Shown piece by piece: positions 1-8,687 of a DNA stretch of 35,511 bases (its first letter is position 1; each line of letters begins with the position of its first letter). The position numbers and the translations under genes are program-made. The DNA comes from Pseudochrobactrum kiredjianiae (lineage in GTDB: Bacteria > Pseudomonadota > Alphaproteobacteria > Rhizobiales > Rhizobiaceae): the NCBI RefSeq assembly GCF_030362795.1, contig NZ_JAUCBM010000022.1:1-35511 (forward strand), in the 5' to 3' direction. The notes under the pieces are model-generated. The model did not search any database, was not told where the DNA came from, and was given only the letters and a program-made list of their open reading frames with translations.

Positions 1-48
1 TAATGATCTTCAGTGTAAAAAGCAAAGAGCAAAAAGCTCATTGCTTGG

Positions 49-125
<77 letters not shown>

Positions 126-165
126 AACAAATTCTCAAAAACATCCGCAAATCTAATAGTTCTGC

Positions 166-812
166 TCAATCAAGAAAAACTCCCGGAGCAGCGTATTGGC
201 TTCTTCTGTCTGAATGTTGAATGAGGCCAGGCTTGGGCTGTCGGATTGCAATGGCTTTTTGCAATGCACTGATTGCCAAATCTTGTTTCATCCGGTTACG
301 TGCTTCCCAGCCGATAATTCGGCGTGAATAAATGTCAACAACAATGGCCAGATAAAGCCAGCCTTCTGTCGTCCATATATAACTGATATCAATGCCCCAT
401 TTCTGATTTGGTGCTTCACACGAGAAATCCTGATCCAGAAGATTTGGGGCGACAGGTTCACGATGATTACTGTCTGTTGTGCGCTTGAAAGCGTCTTTTG
501 CCTTGCTTTCAAGCCGTTTTCGCACATCAGACGGGCTGTTCTATGCCGCCCGACCACAATCCCTTCTTCACACAATTCAATATGCATGCGTGGACTACCA
601 TAGGTTTCACGCGACAAGGCAAAGTGATTACGGATGTGAGCCAGAATAATCATATCATCAAGCTGATGACGACTGGGAGCACGATGTTTCCAAATATAAT
701 AACCACTCAGACTGACGTCTGTAAAAGCACACAGGCGTGATAGAGACATGGTGGCCTTCTGCGCATCAATGAAAGCAAATTTCATCGACTGTTCGGCGGG
801 AAAACAGTTCAC
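166..812 (-). pseudogene. IS3-family transposase OrfB, frameshifted and 3'-truncated
   Basis: The upstream half (812 down to about 520) encodes an OrfB N-terminus: an HTH_21-type region with SGYYIWKHR and YGSPRMHIEL, ending at ENGLKARQK. The frame then shifts near 505-525, and the catalytic rve domain continues in another frame with PNQKWGIDISYIW (first catalytic Asp), LYLAIVVDIYSRRIIGW and HSDRRSQYA (second Asp). The usual Gly of HSDRGSQY is Arg here. The conserved DDE Glu and the whole C-terminus are absent, because coding similarity stops near base 200. This is a dead transposase gene. Confidence 0.85.
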
Positions 813-1105
813 TGGACTGTTTTTCTTATCCGCCTCAACTCGAGAGAAGAAGGCCGCCGCTTTTTTAATAGCTCACGCTCCTGCCGCAACAATTCATTTT
901 CTTTATGCAATCGGGCAAGGTCGAGATTAAGATCTTCATGTGGACCAAAAAGCAAATCCTGTTCAGCAAATTCGCGCCGCCACCGGTCAAGTGTAGACTT
1001 TCCAATCCCCAAATCCGTAGCAACCCAAAATATGCTGCGACCGCTCGTGGTTAAAATATGGACCGCTTCCCGTTCGAATTCTTTTGTAAATGTACGCTGC
1101 TTCAA
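809..1105 (-). CDS. IS3-family transposase OrfA (HTH protein)
   Basis: A 98-residue protein starting MKQRTFTKEF, the usual beginning of IS3-family OrfA proteins. It has an N-terminal helix-turn-helix (about residues 10-45, with LGIGKSTLDRW) followed by a leucine-zipper-like segment rich in Leu/Glu (RLHKENELLRQERELLKK) used for multimerisation. Near its end an AAAAAAG slippery heptamer (860-866, complement) allows a -1 shift into orfB. Read that way, the protein continues in the orfB frame as KKAAAFFSRVEAD. The gene itself is intact, but its partner orfB is broken, so the element is probably not autonomous. Confidence 0.85.
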   Translation of the reverse strand: MKQRTFTKEFEREAVHILTTSGRSIFWVATDLGIGKSTLDRWRREFAEQDLLFGPHEDLNLDLARLHKENELLRQERELLKKRRPSSLELRRIRKTVQ

Positions 1106-1210
1106 TCTCTGATCTCTTGTCAGATAACACTAACAGAAGCTCTCCACTTTTGTAGGGCAAGTCCAAGTTTCATAGAGCCTCAGTTCTAGGTGAGGTGAAA
1201 ACAAATTTTT

Positions 1211-1286
1211 GTTAGCTTGGGAAGTTCTCTTCGAAAACGACCATGCTAACCAGCAGGAGCCTGTCACTGGCTTTGTCTCCTGCCGG
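1211..1286 (-). terminator. Two adjoining imperfect stem-loops downstream of the TonB receptor
   Basis: GTTAGCTTGG (1211-1220) pairs with CCATGCTAAC (1241-1250) at nine of ten positions. Directly beside it, CCAGCAGGAG (arm starting at 1249-1250) pairs with CTCCTGCCGG (1277-1286) with one mismatch. The pair lies between the IS remnant and the stop codon of the minus-strand receptor gene, so a transcription terminator or mRNA 3' stabiliser is the simplest reading. There is no clean U-tract, so this is uncertain. Nothing else was recognised in 1166-1360. Confidence 0.4.
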
Positions 1287-1360
1287 TCTTAGAAATCTAG
1301 TTCGATATCAAACATTATCGATAGAATAGTTTACATTGCATCCGCTATCCAATGCCAATT

Positions 1361-4084
1361 TTAAAAATTAGCTGTCAGAGATGCATAGAATGTGCGTCCC
1401 GGTCCCGGTTGCTGTGCAAGGCTCAACGGATCAACATAGAACCTGTCTGTCAGGTTCTCCACACGAAAACTGGCAGTGTAATTGTCATTGATTTTATATT
1501 CAGCAAATACATCAACCAGCATGTAAGGCTGCCAATTGATCATGGTGATAAACTGCGACATGCCTTGTCCTGTAACATCACCATGACCGCTCGCGCGTGA
1601 TGAAGTATAGGAAATGCGGCTTCCGATGGTGAGCGCATCTTCAAGAAGTTTCTGCGTCAGGGTCAGGTCGATGCCATATTTTGGCGGCACCTGATTGGTG
1701 GCATAATCTGCGTAGAGTGATTTATTCTCGCAAGTTTCCGCTGTTCGGCAGAACTCGACATTCAGATAATAGTTGGCCGCCAATGTTGCCTCAAAGCCGC
1801 CAAGCTCATAATTGGCAGAGAGCTCAAGACCGGAGAAACGGGCACGGTAAATATTGAAAATGCGTACATTCTGAGAGTTCGCATATTTGTGAAACTCGCG
1901 GGCGATATAATCTTTGATATCCCAGTTGAAATATCCAAGCTTGAGCATAGCCTGATCAGTATCTGCGATCAAATCCGTCTCAATGAAGTTAGCGCCTATT
2001 TCCCAATTGTTTGCACGCTCAGCTTTGGTGTCTTCATTCACCGTCATGTTGAAGGCCGAAACCGCTTCCATGATGCTTGGCGCACGCAGAGTGCTGGAAT
2101 AATTGGTATAGAACTGCATGCCGTCAAACGGCTCAATGGTCACACCCAATGACGGGCTAAAGCCATCTTGTGTAAGGCGTGCTTTTCCGTAGACCATATC
2201 TGGGTGAACCATTTTCGTACGGCTACGATCGCGTGACCACATATGCGTGTAGCGCATGCCGCCATTGACCGTTAGCCAATCAACCGGTTTGTAAGCTGTT
2301 TTGACATAGGCCGCAGCTTCTTCGCGGGTTCCATCACGCAAATCAAGAAATGTATCCCATTTCCTTGTCGCTTCGGACGGCTTGGTTTCTTCCTTTTTGT
2401 AGGATGCACCATAGGTCATATCAATATCACCATATGCGGTGCTAAACTGTGAGCGGTTGCTGATATCGGCACCCCATGTCCACAAATTCGGTCCGGATTT
2501 AAAATCCTTAGGGGCACCGTCCGCCAACCAATCGGCTGCATTGCGTTGCTTGAGTTTCGTGCCCCAGAGATTTGCTTTCAGATTAATCAGATCATTATCG
2601 GCTGGATCCCAGCGATATTTAAAAGTTCCGGTGTGTGCTTCCACATCGGTTGTCAGACGTTGTTGTACGGCTTGTAGTGCCAGCGAATTCAAAGCATTGG
2701 CCTTAAAGGTTCCTGCCTTACTTTCAAAGCCGGTATAACCAAGCTGAATGCTATGCCCGTCGCCAAACATCACCTTGCCTTTTAGCAGCAGGGATTCTGT
2801 TTCCAGCTGAGTGTTGAGAACCTGCTCACCCGGTCGATAATTGGCAATGCCGGTGTTCTCAATGAAGTTCGGAAACCATTGGTAATTGGACGGAACATTA
2901 CAATAATTTAGACACGCTATCATGCCGCCGCGATTTTCAATGTCAGCTGCAGGTCCGTTTTTACCGGCGTGATAATTGCCTCGCTTACGATAAGCATAGC
3001 CTGCCAGCAGTTCGATGCTTTCATCTTGCATGGCTGCAACAATGCTGCCGGAACCATTGGTCGGCTTCAGAAAAGCCGGACGGTTCATCGTGTTATCAGA
3101 GGCGGAAACTTTGGAGTGGTTGACATAGTCAATTTCTGGCTGCTGAGGGAGAGGATATCCTTTGTTTTCAATTTTGTAGCCAGCAACATCACCTTCTTCT
3201 GGCTTGCTGGAATTGGTGCCGAAGCCGCCTTTCAAACGCAGACCAAAGCGGTTGCCTTCCTTGACAATATCACCTGCCTCAAGGGTGCGCATAGCAACGG
3301 TACCGGCAATGCCGCTGGATGCCGCATCAGAGCCTTTCTGAATATCAATACCGCCGAGAAAGTCCGGATCAACGAAGGTGCGGTTCGAAATACCCTGATA
3401 GCCTTGATAGACATTAATGGCATTTTCTGCGCCATCAATGGTCGTGGCAACACGCCCCATACCCTGCATACCACGGATATTCACATCCACAGCGCCCGCA
3501 CCATTGCGTGCTTCACCGGACATGACGCCCGGCGTGCCGCGGAAAATATCAGCCGGGCTGGCGCCTCTGAAACGCTCGATGGTTTGTTCTGAGATATATG
3601 CTGTTGGCGCTACCGTATGATAGGGTGCCTCAGCCGCTGCAATAGCGCCGCCATTGCTAATGGTGATTGTGTTGAGAATAATGCCACCTTCCGGTGTACC
3701 GGCTGCACTGACATTGTTGGCTGGCTCACGGATTGTGAGCGTGCTGCCCTGTATCGAGTAGTTTAGTCCTGAACCTGACAACAATTGGCCGAGTGCCTGT
3801 TCTCTGGTCAAGGTACCTTGTAAAGCAGGGCTGCGCTTGCCGGAGACTAGGTTGGATTGCATCAGCAATTTAAGACCGGCACGGTCTGCAAAAGCGGTCA
3901 GAGCAGAGCCAAGATTTTGCGAGCGGATATTGAAATTGATGGTCTGAGGCGTAGCCGTCTGTGCCATGGCCATGTTGCCGAAACCGGATTGCAAAACGGC
4001 GATCAGGGCGACAGAAGCCAGCAGTCCTGTTTTCTTTGATTTTTGAGATAATGAGAGCTGTTTCGCTTTTCTTGTACCCTGCAT
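1361..4084 (-). CDS. TonB-dependent outer-membrane receptor with STN signalling domain (heme/iron type)
   Basis: Outer-membrane beta-barrel receptor for TonB-driven uptake. From the chosen start MQGTRKAKQ (4084, preceded by AAGGCGG; an upstream ATG at 4150 has no ribosome site) it has a signal peptide ending AMA, then an STN domain (TINFNIRSQNLGSALTAF through GLNYSIQGSTLTIRE, about residues 45-120). The plug contains RGMQGMGRVATTIDGA, and a large barrel ends in the aromatic Phe typical of these proteins. A LRAPSIMEA segment resembles the FRAP box of heme/hemoglobin receptors, but the NPNL box is not obvious, so the ligand is uncertain. Cysteine pairs in two loops (CLNYC, CRTAETC) suggest extracellular disulfides. 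The STN domain and the adjacent fecI/fecR-like genes indicate transcriptional surface signalling. About 907 residues, a normal length for the class. Confidence 0.88.
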   Translation of the reverse strand: MQGTRKAKQLSLSQKSKKTGLLASVALIAVLQSGFGNMAMAQTATPQTINFNIRSQNLGSALTAFADRAGLKLLMQSNLVSGKRSPALQGTLTREQALGQLLSGSGLNYSIQGSTLTIREPANNVSAAGTPEGGIILNTITISNGGAIAAAEAPYHTVAPTAYISEQTIERFRGASPADIFRGTPGVMSGEARNGAGAVDVNIRGMQGMGRVATTIDGAENAINVYQGYQGISNRTFVDPDFLGGIDIQKGSDAASSGIAGTVAMRTLEAGDIVKEGNRFGLRLKGGFGTNSSKPEEGDVAGYKIENKGYPLPQQPEIDYVNHSKVSASDNTMNRPAFLKPTNGSGSIVAAMQDESIELLAGYAYRKRGNYHAGKNGPAADIENRGGMIACLNYCNVPSNYQWFPNFIENTGIANYRPGEQVLNTQLETESLLLKGKVMFGDGHSIQLGYTGFESKAGTFKANALNSLALQAVQQRLTTDVEAHTGTFKYRWDPADNDLINLKANLWGTKLKQRNAADWLADGAPKDFKSGPNLWTWGADISNRSQFSTAYGDIDMTYGASYKKEETKPSEATRKWDTFLDLRDGTREEAAAYVKTAYKPVDWLTVNGGMRYTHMWSRDRSRTKMVHPDMVYGKARLTQDGFSPSLGVTIEPFDGMQFYTNYSSTLRAPSIMEAVSAFNMTVNEDTKAERANNWEIGANFIETDLIADTDQAMLKLGYFNWDIKDYIAREFHKYANSQNVRIFNIYRARFSGLELSANYELGGFEATLAANYYLNVEFCRTAETCENKSLYADYATNQVPPKYGIDLTLTQKLLEDALTIGSRISYTSSRASGHGDVTGQGMSQFITMINWQPYMLVDVFAEYKINDNYTASFRVENLTDRFYVDPLSLAQQPGPGRTFYASLTANF

Positions 4085-4237
4085 AAATTTGTCCGCCTTG
4101 CCAATATTATCAATTCCGGTCTCCGCAAAAGGCGGATTTTTCGGGCTCATAATTCAAAGACGAAACGAAGAGGATGATCTTGCACTGTAAAAATCATAAA
4201 ACTGGATATTTTTATCATAAATATAGAAAACTTGTTT

Positions 4238-5194
4238 TCAGCGTAATATTGTGACGAAGGGCAGCCTCGTAACAGTCACCTGCAAGGTGCTTTCAATGGC
4301 CTGCAGAATTTCTTCCGGTTGTGTCAGGTCGAATACGCCGGTGACTTGCAATGCATGCAATCTTCGGTTGGCAATTATGATTGTGCCTGAACGATAGCGC
4401 TCAAGTTCTGCAACCACATCGCCAAGCGGTTTGGCATTGAAAATCAGTTTACCTCTGCGCCACGCTGTTTCCATATCGGAATTCACATCTTCCAATGCGG
4501 AAACGAAGCCGTTCTCCTGATAGTGAATGCGGGAATTAGCCTGTACGACGACCATATTGCTATTTTCGGGATGCAGTGTCACATCAGGCGCAACGCCGAC
4601 GGTTCCTTCAATGACTGTGACTGCAACCAGATGCGGTCTGATATCAATATCAAATACAGTGCCTAATGCGCGGGTCTGGCCATTTTGTGCTTCCACAATA
4701 AATGGCCGTGTTCTGTCTTTTGTAACGGTGAACAAGGCTTGCCCTTCATGTAGGGTGAGCCTGCGGTCTTTATCTGTTATATGAACGGAAAGGGCGCTAC
4801 CGGCATTAAGCAAGACGGTCGAGCCGTCAGCGAGCATAATGCTCCGTTGTTCACCGGTGCCGGTTGTGTAATCGGCATTGAAGCGGGCTCCGAGAAAACC
4901 TGTCTGGTGCAGGGCCACTCCGCCTGTCACAAAAGCGGCGAGACCCAAAACGGTCCGCCTTGTGATATGGCGCTGTTTAGCAGATTTGCGAATGCTCTTT
5001 CCGGCAGTACCTATGCCTTGCCAAAGTACTTCAGCCTCTCGTGCCGCCATTTCGTGTTGAGGACTTTGACGGCGCCAGTTAGTAAACTGCGCATAATCGT
5101 GTTCTGTCGCGCGGCCAGAGCTTAAATGTACAATCCGGTCGATTGCTTCATCACTCAGGCTGATATCGGCATAATTTTGACTGTTCTTAATCAT
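4238..5194 (-). CDS. FecR-family anti-sigma factor
   Basis: Inner-membrane regulator that relays receptor occupancy to the ECF sigma factor. About 318 residues from MIKNSQN (5194), six bases after the sigma-gene stop; a start at 5230 overlapping that gene is possible, and neither has a good Shine-Dalgarno. The N-terminal DUF4880-type helical region (residues 14-58, LSDEAIDRIVHLSSGRAT) should bind the sigma factor. A single membrane segment (about 83-100) follows RHITRRTVLG, a twin-arginine-like motif reported for some FecR proteins. The periplasmic FecR domain (105-200) and a C-terminal STN-like/DUF4974 segment (NAKPLGDVVAELERY, 253-315) complete the protein. It sits between its sigma gene and the STN receptor, as in fec-type operons. 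Confidence 0.9.
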   Translation of the reverse strand: MIKNSQNYADISLSDEAIDRIVHLSSGRATEHDYAQFTNWRRQSPQHEMAAREAEVLWQGIGTAGKSIRKSAKQRHITRRTVLGLAAFVTGGVALHQTGFLGARFNADYTTGTGEQRSIMLADGSTVLLNAGSALSVHITDKDRRLTLHEGQALFTVTKDRTRPFIVEAQNGQTRALGTVFDIDIRPHLVAVTVIEGTVGVAPDVTLHPENSNMVVVQANSRIHYQENGFVSALEDVNSDMETAWRRGKLIFNAKPLGDVVAELERYRSGTIIIANRRLHALQVTGVFDLTQPEEILQAIESTLQVTVTRLPFVTILR

Positions 5195-5199
5195 GCTGT

Positions 5200-5727
5200 T
5201 CAGCTGATCGTGCGGAAATGATCGCGGCAATGACGTAAAGCCTGTGCCAGATAACGGGCAACCATGCTCTCAGACACATCTAATCGCAGGGCAATTTCAT
5301 GATGGGTAAGCAAATCACACCGCGCTAATAACAGGGCGGCTCTGGGTTTTGGCGGCAATTGCAAGAGTGCATAAACTAGCTGTCGCAACTGGTCGCGGTC
5401 AATTGCATAGGTCTCGGGGCTTGGTGCCGTATCGGCGACGGCGTTCAGGATTGCTTCGTCACTCAGGCATACTTTATGATGACGCTGTTCTTTACGCAGC
5501 AGATCAATCGCAATATTATTGGCAATCCGCAAAAGAAAAGCACGGTGATCGCGCACTTCATAAGAGCGCGTTTCGATCTTCGACAAACGTAACCAAGTTT
5601 CCTGCAAAGCGTCCTCTGCAAGCTCATGAGAACTGGTGCGCTTTTTCAATATATCGCGCAGATATTTTAGATGCCGCAAATAAACGGACACCAACTCTTC
5701 AGGGCTGTCTGTAGATCGAATGGTCAT
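5200..5727 (-). CDS. FecI-type ECF RNA polymerase sigma factor
   Basis: A 175-residue ECF sigma factor. The start chosen is MTIRSTDSPEE (5727); the open frame extends upstream to 5823, but that extra N-terminus is unlike the family. Region 2 is visible as ELAEDALQETWLRL and RAFLLRIANNIAIDLLRKEQR (about residues 35-85), and region 4 as LPPKPRAALLLARCDLLTHHEIALRLDVSESMV (about 120-160), a helix-turn-helix for -35 recognition. It is the first gene of sigma, anti-sigma, receptor on the minus strand. Known relatives activate the linked receptor gene when the receptor binds its ligand. No Fur, Irr or RirA site was recognised upstream (5728-6014). Confidence 0.9.
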   Translation of the reverse strand: MTIRSTDSPEELVSVYLRHLKYLRDILKKRTSSHELAEDALQETWLRLSKIETRSYEVRDHRAFLLRIANNIAIDLLRKEQRHHKVCLSDEAILNAVADTAPSPETYAIDRDQLRQLVYALLQLPPKPRAALLLARCDLLTHHEIALRLDVSESMVARYLAQALRHCRDHFRTIS

Positions 5728-5970
5728 CGTGCGTTCTGTTATGCGATTCAGGAACTGAAATAATACTATACAAAATAACTCAAGTTTAACAGCGGGAAAT
5801 TTTGTATAAGAAATCCCTGTCATGACGTCTCAATCCGGCATCGAATTCAGGTTGTCGCAGATTACATTTGTGTATGAAAAACGTGATTGCGTTCGATATG
5901 TTTATTTATAATCGCTAACATCAACTAGCACTGAATTTTGGGATTGGTTCGAGTGTTTGTGATTGAAAGA

Positions 5971-5996
5971 GCAGCGACTATGCACAATATCGCTGC
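5971..5996 (-). terminator. Hairpin downstream of eutH-like gene
   Basis: GCAGCGA (5971-5977) and TCGCTGC (5990-5996) form a perfect 7-bp stem with a 12-base loop, about 20 bases past the eutH-like stop. On the minus strand it is followed by TCTTTC, a weak T-tract. It is probably the operon terminator. The rest of 5728-5970 shows no gene and no other recognisable site. Confidence 0.5.
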
Positions 5997-6014
5997 CCCC
6001 AAGACTTCATTTCT

Positions 6015-7247
6015 TCATACTGCATAAACGCTTTTGGTTTGCAAAGAGCCCTCCATTGAGTTTTTTGCCAGCTCCTCCGCTTTCGGTACAGACAGCCATA
6101 ATGCAATGATGAAACCGAAAATCCCGCCGCCAACTTTACCAAGCAATAATGGAAGAATGATGCTTGGTTGAAAATTGGCAGCAAAAGCCAAATGGTCTCC
6201 AAACATAAAAGCAGCACATACAGCAAAAGCAATGACCAGAACTTTGTCTTTTGGGCGCATGTCCCGTATCAGCCTGAACATCGCCAGAATATTCGCTGAA
6301 GCAGCAAGTAAACCGGCGGCTCCGGCTGGTGAGAGGCCAATCCTGTTGCCAATTTTTTCCATTGGCACAGCCAAAAATTTATTAATCAGGTAGACCATCG
6401 GAAAAGCGCCGCTAAGCATGATGCCGATATAGCCGGCAATTTCCAATGCGCGAAACTGGTCTTCCTCATCGGCAATAATTGGCGCGAAAGACCATGTGCC
6501 GAAAAGTGTGGTGAATATGGATGTGAAATATTCAACAATTGAAAAGACGAGCACCAAAGTGATGGCCGCATACATAATACGTCCGAACCACAAAAACCCG
6601 GTAATCATCTGATTAGGAAAGAACTTCAACCCTGCGGCGATTGCCAGACAGAAGATGATGAGTGGCGACATATTCTGCAAAATAAGAGTTAAGGACAATG
6701 TTGTTTGTTGCACAGCATCGCCTGTGGCTGCCACATCGGGACGAATGCTGACATCAAATATCATAATGCTGACGGCGGCTATAAACACACCAACTGGTAT
6801 ACTCAATATGCCGGACATAATGCCCAGTGCCATATATTTATGATCATTCTTTTCCAGCATGGCGAGGCCGACCGGAATAGAGAAAATTATGGTTGCGCCA
6901 GCCATAAAACCGGTAACGGTGGCCATTATCCAGCCGTCCGGTGACTGCGCCAATGCTTTTGCCAGTTGATACCCGCCCATATCAGCTGCGATAATCGTCG
7001 TTGCTGCGAGTGCCGGATCTGCTCCGAGCGCATTAAACAATGGCCCAACCATTGTGCCGATAAAAGACGAGAGAAACGGAATAGAGGCCATGATGCCTGC
7101 AACGGGAATAAAAATGGGGCCGATACTATGCAGACCTTCAATAAATTCTTTCCCCAATCCTTTTTCATTATCACGAATGGAGGCGATGGCTCCGGCAATT
7201 GCACACGCCATAATAATATAAATAACGATTGTACCAATATGTGCCAT
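6015..7247 (-). CDS. eutH: EutH-like ethanolamine permease
   Basis: A 410-residue polytopic inner-membrane protein with about ten or eleven hydrophobic segments, full length for EutH. Family-like features are the N-terminal MAHIGTIVIYIIMACAIAGA, the glycine/proline segment GPIFIPVAGIMASIPFL, AADMGGYQLAKALA, and the C-terminal FMFGDHLAFAANFQ, which corresponds to the GEHLGF-type motif. EutH eases entry of uncharged or protonated ethanolamine. No ammonia-lyase or microcompartment eut gene is present here; instead it is the third gene after an SDR and an FAD oxidase. The real substrate may be ethanolamine or a related amino alcohol. The start at 7247 has GGGAA upstream. The 94-base gap to the oxidase gene is compatible with co-transcription. 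Confidence 0.85.
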   Translation of the reverse strand: MAHIGTIVIYIIMACAIAGAIASIRDNEKGLGKEFIEGLHSIGPIFIPVAGIMASIPFLSSFIGTMVGPLFNALGADPALAATTIIAADMGGYQLAKALAQSPDGWIMATVTGFMAGATIIFSIPVGLAMLEKNDHKYMALGIMSGILSIPVGVFIAAVSIMIFDVSIRPDVAATGDAVQQTTLSLTLILQNMSPLIIFCLAIAAGLKFFPNQMITGFLWFGRIMYAAITLVLVFSIVEYFTSIFTTLFGTWSFAPIIADEEDQFRALEIAGYIGIMLSGAFPMVYLINKFLAVPMEKIGNRIGLSPAGAAGLLAASANILAMFRLIRDMRPKDKVLVIAFAVCAAFMFGDHLAFAANFQPSIILPLLLGKVGGGIFGFIIALWLSVPKAEELAKNSMEGSLQTKSVYAV

Positions 7248-7341
7248 TTTTCGTTCCCGCTTATGGTTATCATTGATTGGTCAGTTTTGTTTTATGAGGT
7301 TTCAAGTAATAGAGTTTCCAGTCTCCTGAAACTTCTTTGAA

Positions 7342-8613
7342 CTACTTAAATAATTGCGTCAGATGATCGTTGAGGAAATAGCCTTCAGGATCGAGCTTAC
7401 GTCGCAAAGCACGGAATTCTTCAGCTTTCGGATAAAGTGCTGTCACATCATCCCCGTTGAGAAAGTGCAGCTTCCCCCAATGTGGACGCGATTTGTAGCA
7501 CCGTAAGATCGCATCTACATCACGTAAATATTGCCAATAGTCCTTGCCCGGCTCACCGGAAACCGAAATGGTAACGCTGTCCTGTTCAAAAAATGGACTC
7601 ATCCATGCGCCGTCACCGGCCGTGAAGCGATATTCAATCGGGTAGATCGCATCAGGGTGCTTTTCCAGCATAAGGCGGCGGACTTCTCTCACTGCTTCTT
7701 TGGCATAGGCAACTGGTACGGCATATTCCAACTCATGGAAGTTCGGAACATATTCAATTGGATAGATTTCCGAACTATAGGCGATTTTCTCAAATTCGCT
7801 TTCCATTGGGGTGTCGTCAGTAATATCCATGATTTTCATTTCACAGACATCTGTTGTGCGGCCTGATTTGGAAGTTGCAGCGGTATCAGGCAGACAGTAG
7901 CAATGACGGCTGCGTTCAGTCGGACACCAGAAAAAGCTGAAATGACGGTGTTTAGCAGCCAAATCGTCATGCATTTCCATGCATGCATCAAAATCTTCAC
8001 GCCACAATTTTTCGTGCAGATTATAGCTGTCCATAAGTTGCAGAGTTATCTCTGAAATAACCCCGAGCGTGCCAATGGAAACGCGGGAAGCGTGCAGCAG
8101 ATCGGGTGTAGTTTCATCTACATTTAAAATAGAGCCATCTGGTTGCACCATTTTCATGCCAACGATGGAAGAAGCAAGATTGCCGAGCATGGCACCTGTG
8201 CCATGGGTTCCGGTGGTCAAAGCACCAGCCAATGCCTGACTGTCAATATCCCCCTGATTGACCATGGAAAGGCCGTTTTCTTTCAGGGTTTTTCCCAACT
8301 CATTAATTGTGGTGCCCGCCGCTGCCGTGACCCGCTTTTTATCGCGGTCAATGTTTTTGATGCCCTTCATCTGAGCGAGCGAGAGCAAAAGACCGCTGGT
8401 GCCGACAACAGGGGTAAAGGAGTGGCCGGAGCCTGCACATCGTACATTCAACCCTTCTGAAGTGGCTGAGCGAACCATCTCGGAAAGCTGATCGTCGCTG
8501 GTGGGTGCACCGCTATAACGTGTGATGCAGGACTGGTTTCCAACCCAGTTTCTCCAGTGACCGCCTTCAGAAAATTGTACCGGCGGATTCATCGCGTGTT
8601 TGGTGTTTGGCAT
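7342..8613 (-). CDS. FAD-dependent oxidase of the alditol/aldono-1,4-lactone oxidase family
   Basis: VAO/PCMH-fold flavoprotein of about 423 residues from MPNTKHAM (8613, GGGAA upstream; a GTG at 8664 lacks a ribosome site). GSGHS (residues 61-65) is the motif whose His carries covalent FAD in alditol and gulonolactone oxidases. ALTTGTHGTG (131-140) and SIGTLGVISEITL (179-191) complete the FAD domain. In the cap/C-terminal ALO domain, IEYR (326-329) and PHWGK (377-381) match the Glu, Arg and Lys active-site positions of alditol oxidases. The predicted reaction is oxidation of a CH-OH group with O2 (giving H2O2) or another acceptor. No signal peptide, so probably cytoplasmic. Neighbours are an SDR and an EutH-like permease. 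The substrate could be an amino alcohol, polyol or sugar lactone. Confidence 0.8.
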   Translation of the reverse strand: MPNTKHAMNPPVQFSEGGHWRNWVGNQSCITRYSGAPTSDDQLSEMVRSATSEGLNVRCAGSGHSFTPVVGTSGLLLSLAQMKGIKNIDRDKKRVTAAAGTTINELGKTLKENGLSMVNQGDIDSQALAGALTTGTHGTGAMLGNLASSIVGMKMVQPDGSILNVDETTPDLLHASRVSIGTLGVISEITLQLMDSYNLHEKLWREDFDACMEMHDDLAAKHRHFSFFWCPTERSRHCYCLPDTAATSKSGRTTDVCEMKIMDITDDTPMESEFEKIAYSSEIYPIEYVPNFHELEYAVPVAYAKEAVREVRRLMLEKHPDAIYPIEYRFTAGDGAWMSPFFEQDSVTISVSGEPGKDYWQYLRDVDAILRCYKSRPHWGKLHFLNGDDVTALYPKAEEFRALRRKLDPEGYFLNDHLTQLFK

Positions 8614-8687
8614 GCCTGAGTTCCCATTTTTTGCTTCCGGCCGTTGTTTTTTATGCCGGTACACGGAAGCTTATTTTTCGATTATTG

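Larger units (their letters stand above)
166..1165 (-). mobile_element. Decayed IS3-family insertion sequence (right limit approximate)
   Basis: Two overlapping minus-strand reading frames give the IS3-family orfA/orfB arrangement with a slippery A6G site (plus-strand 860-866). The orfB part is frameshifted and its 3' end is missing: the reading frame leaves recognisable transposase sequence near base 200, soon after the second catalytic Asp region and before the conserved Glu. The element is therefore truncated at its left end beside the tRNA gene. No terminal inverted repeats or target duplication could be identified. The right boundary is a guess, allowing a typical leader of about 60 bases before orfA. 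Confidence 0.8.

Noticed and set aside
1211-1250. GTTAGC...GCTAAC repeat as an integron attC site
   Set aside because: In attC the order is the reverse (CTAAC first, GTTAG last), and no cassette or integrase is nearby.
2969-3592. Plus-strand 207-codon open frame inside the STN receptor gene
   Set aside because: Falls wholly inside the receptor coding sequence on the other strand and resembles no known protein.
5728-6014. Irr/ICE, RirA or Fur box upstream of the sigma-factor gene
   Set aside because: No TGA-N9-TCA or TTTAGAA-type dyad was found by eye in this stretch.
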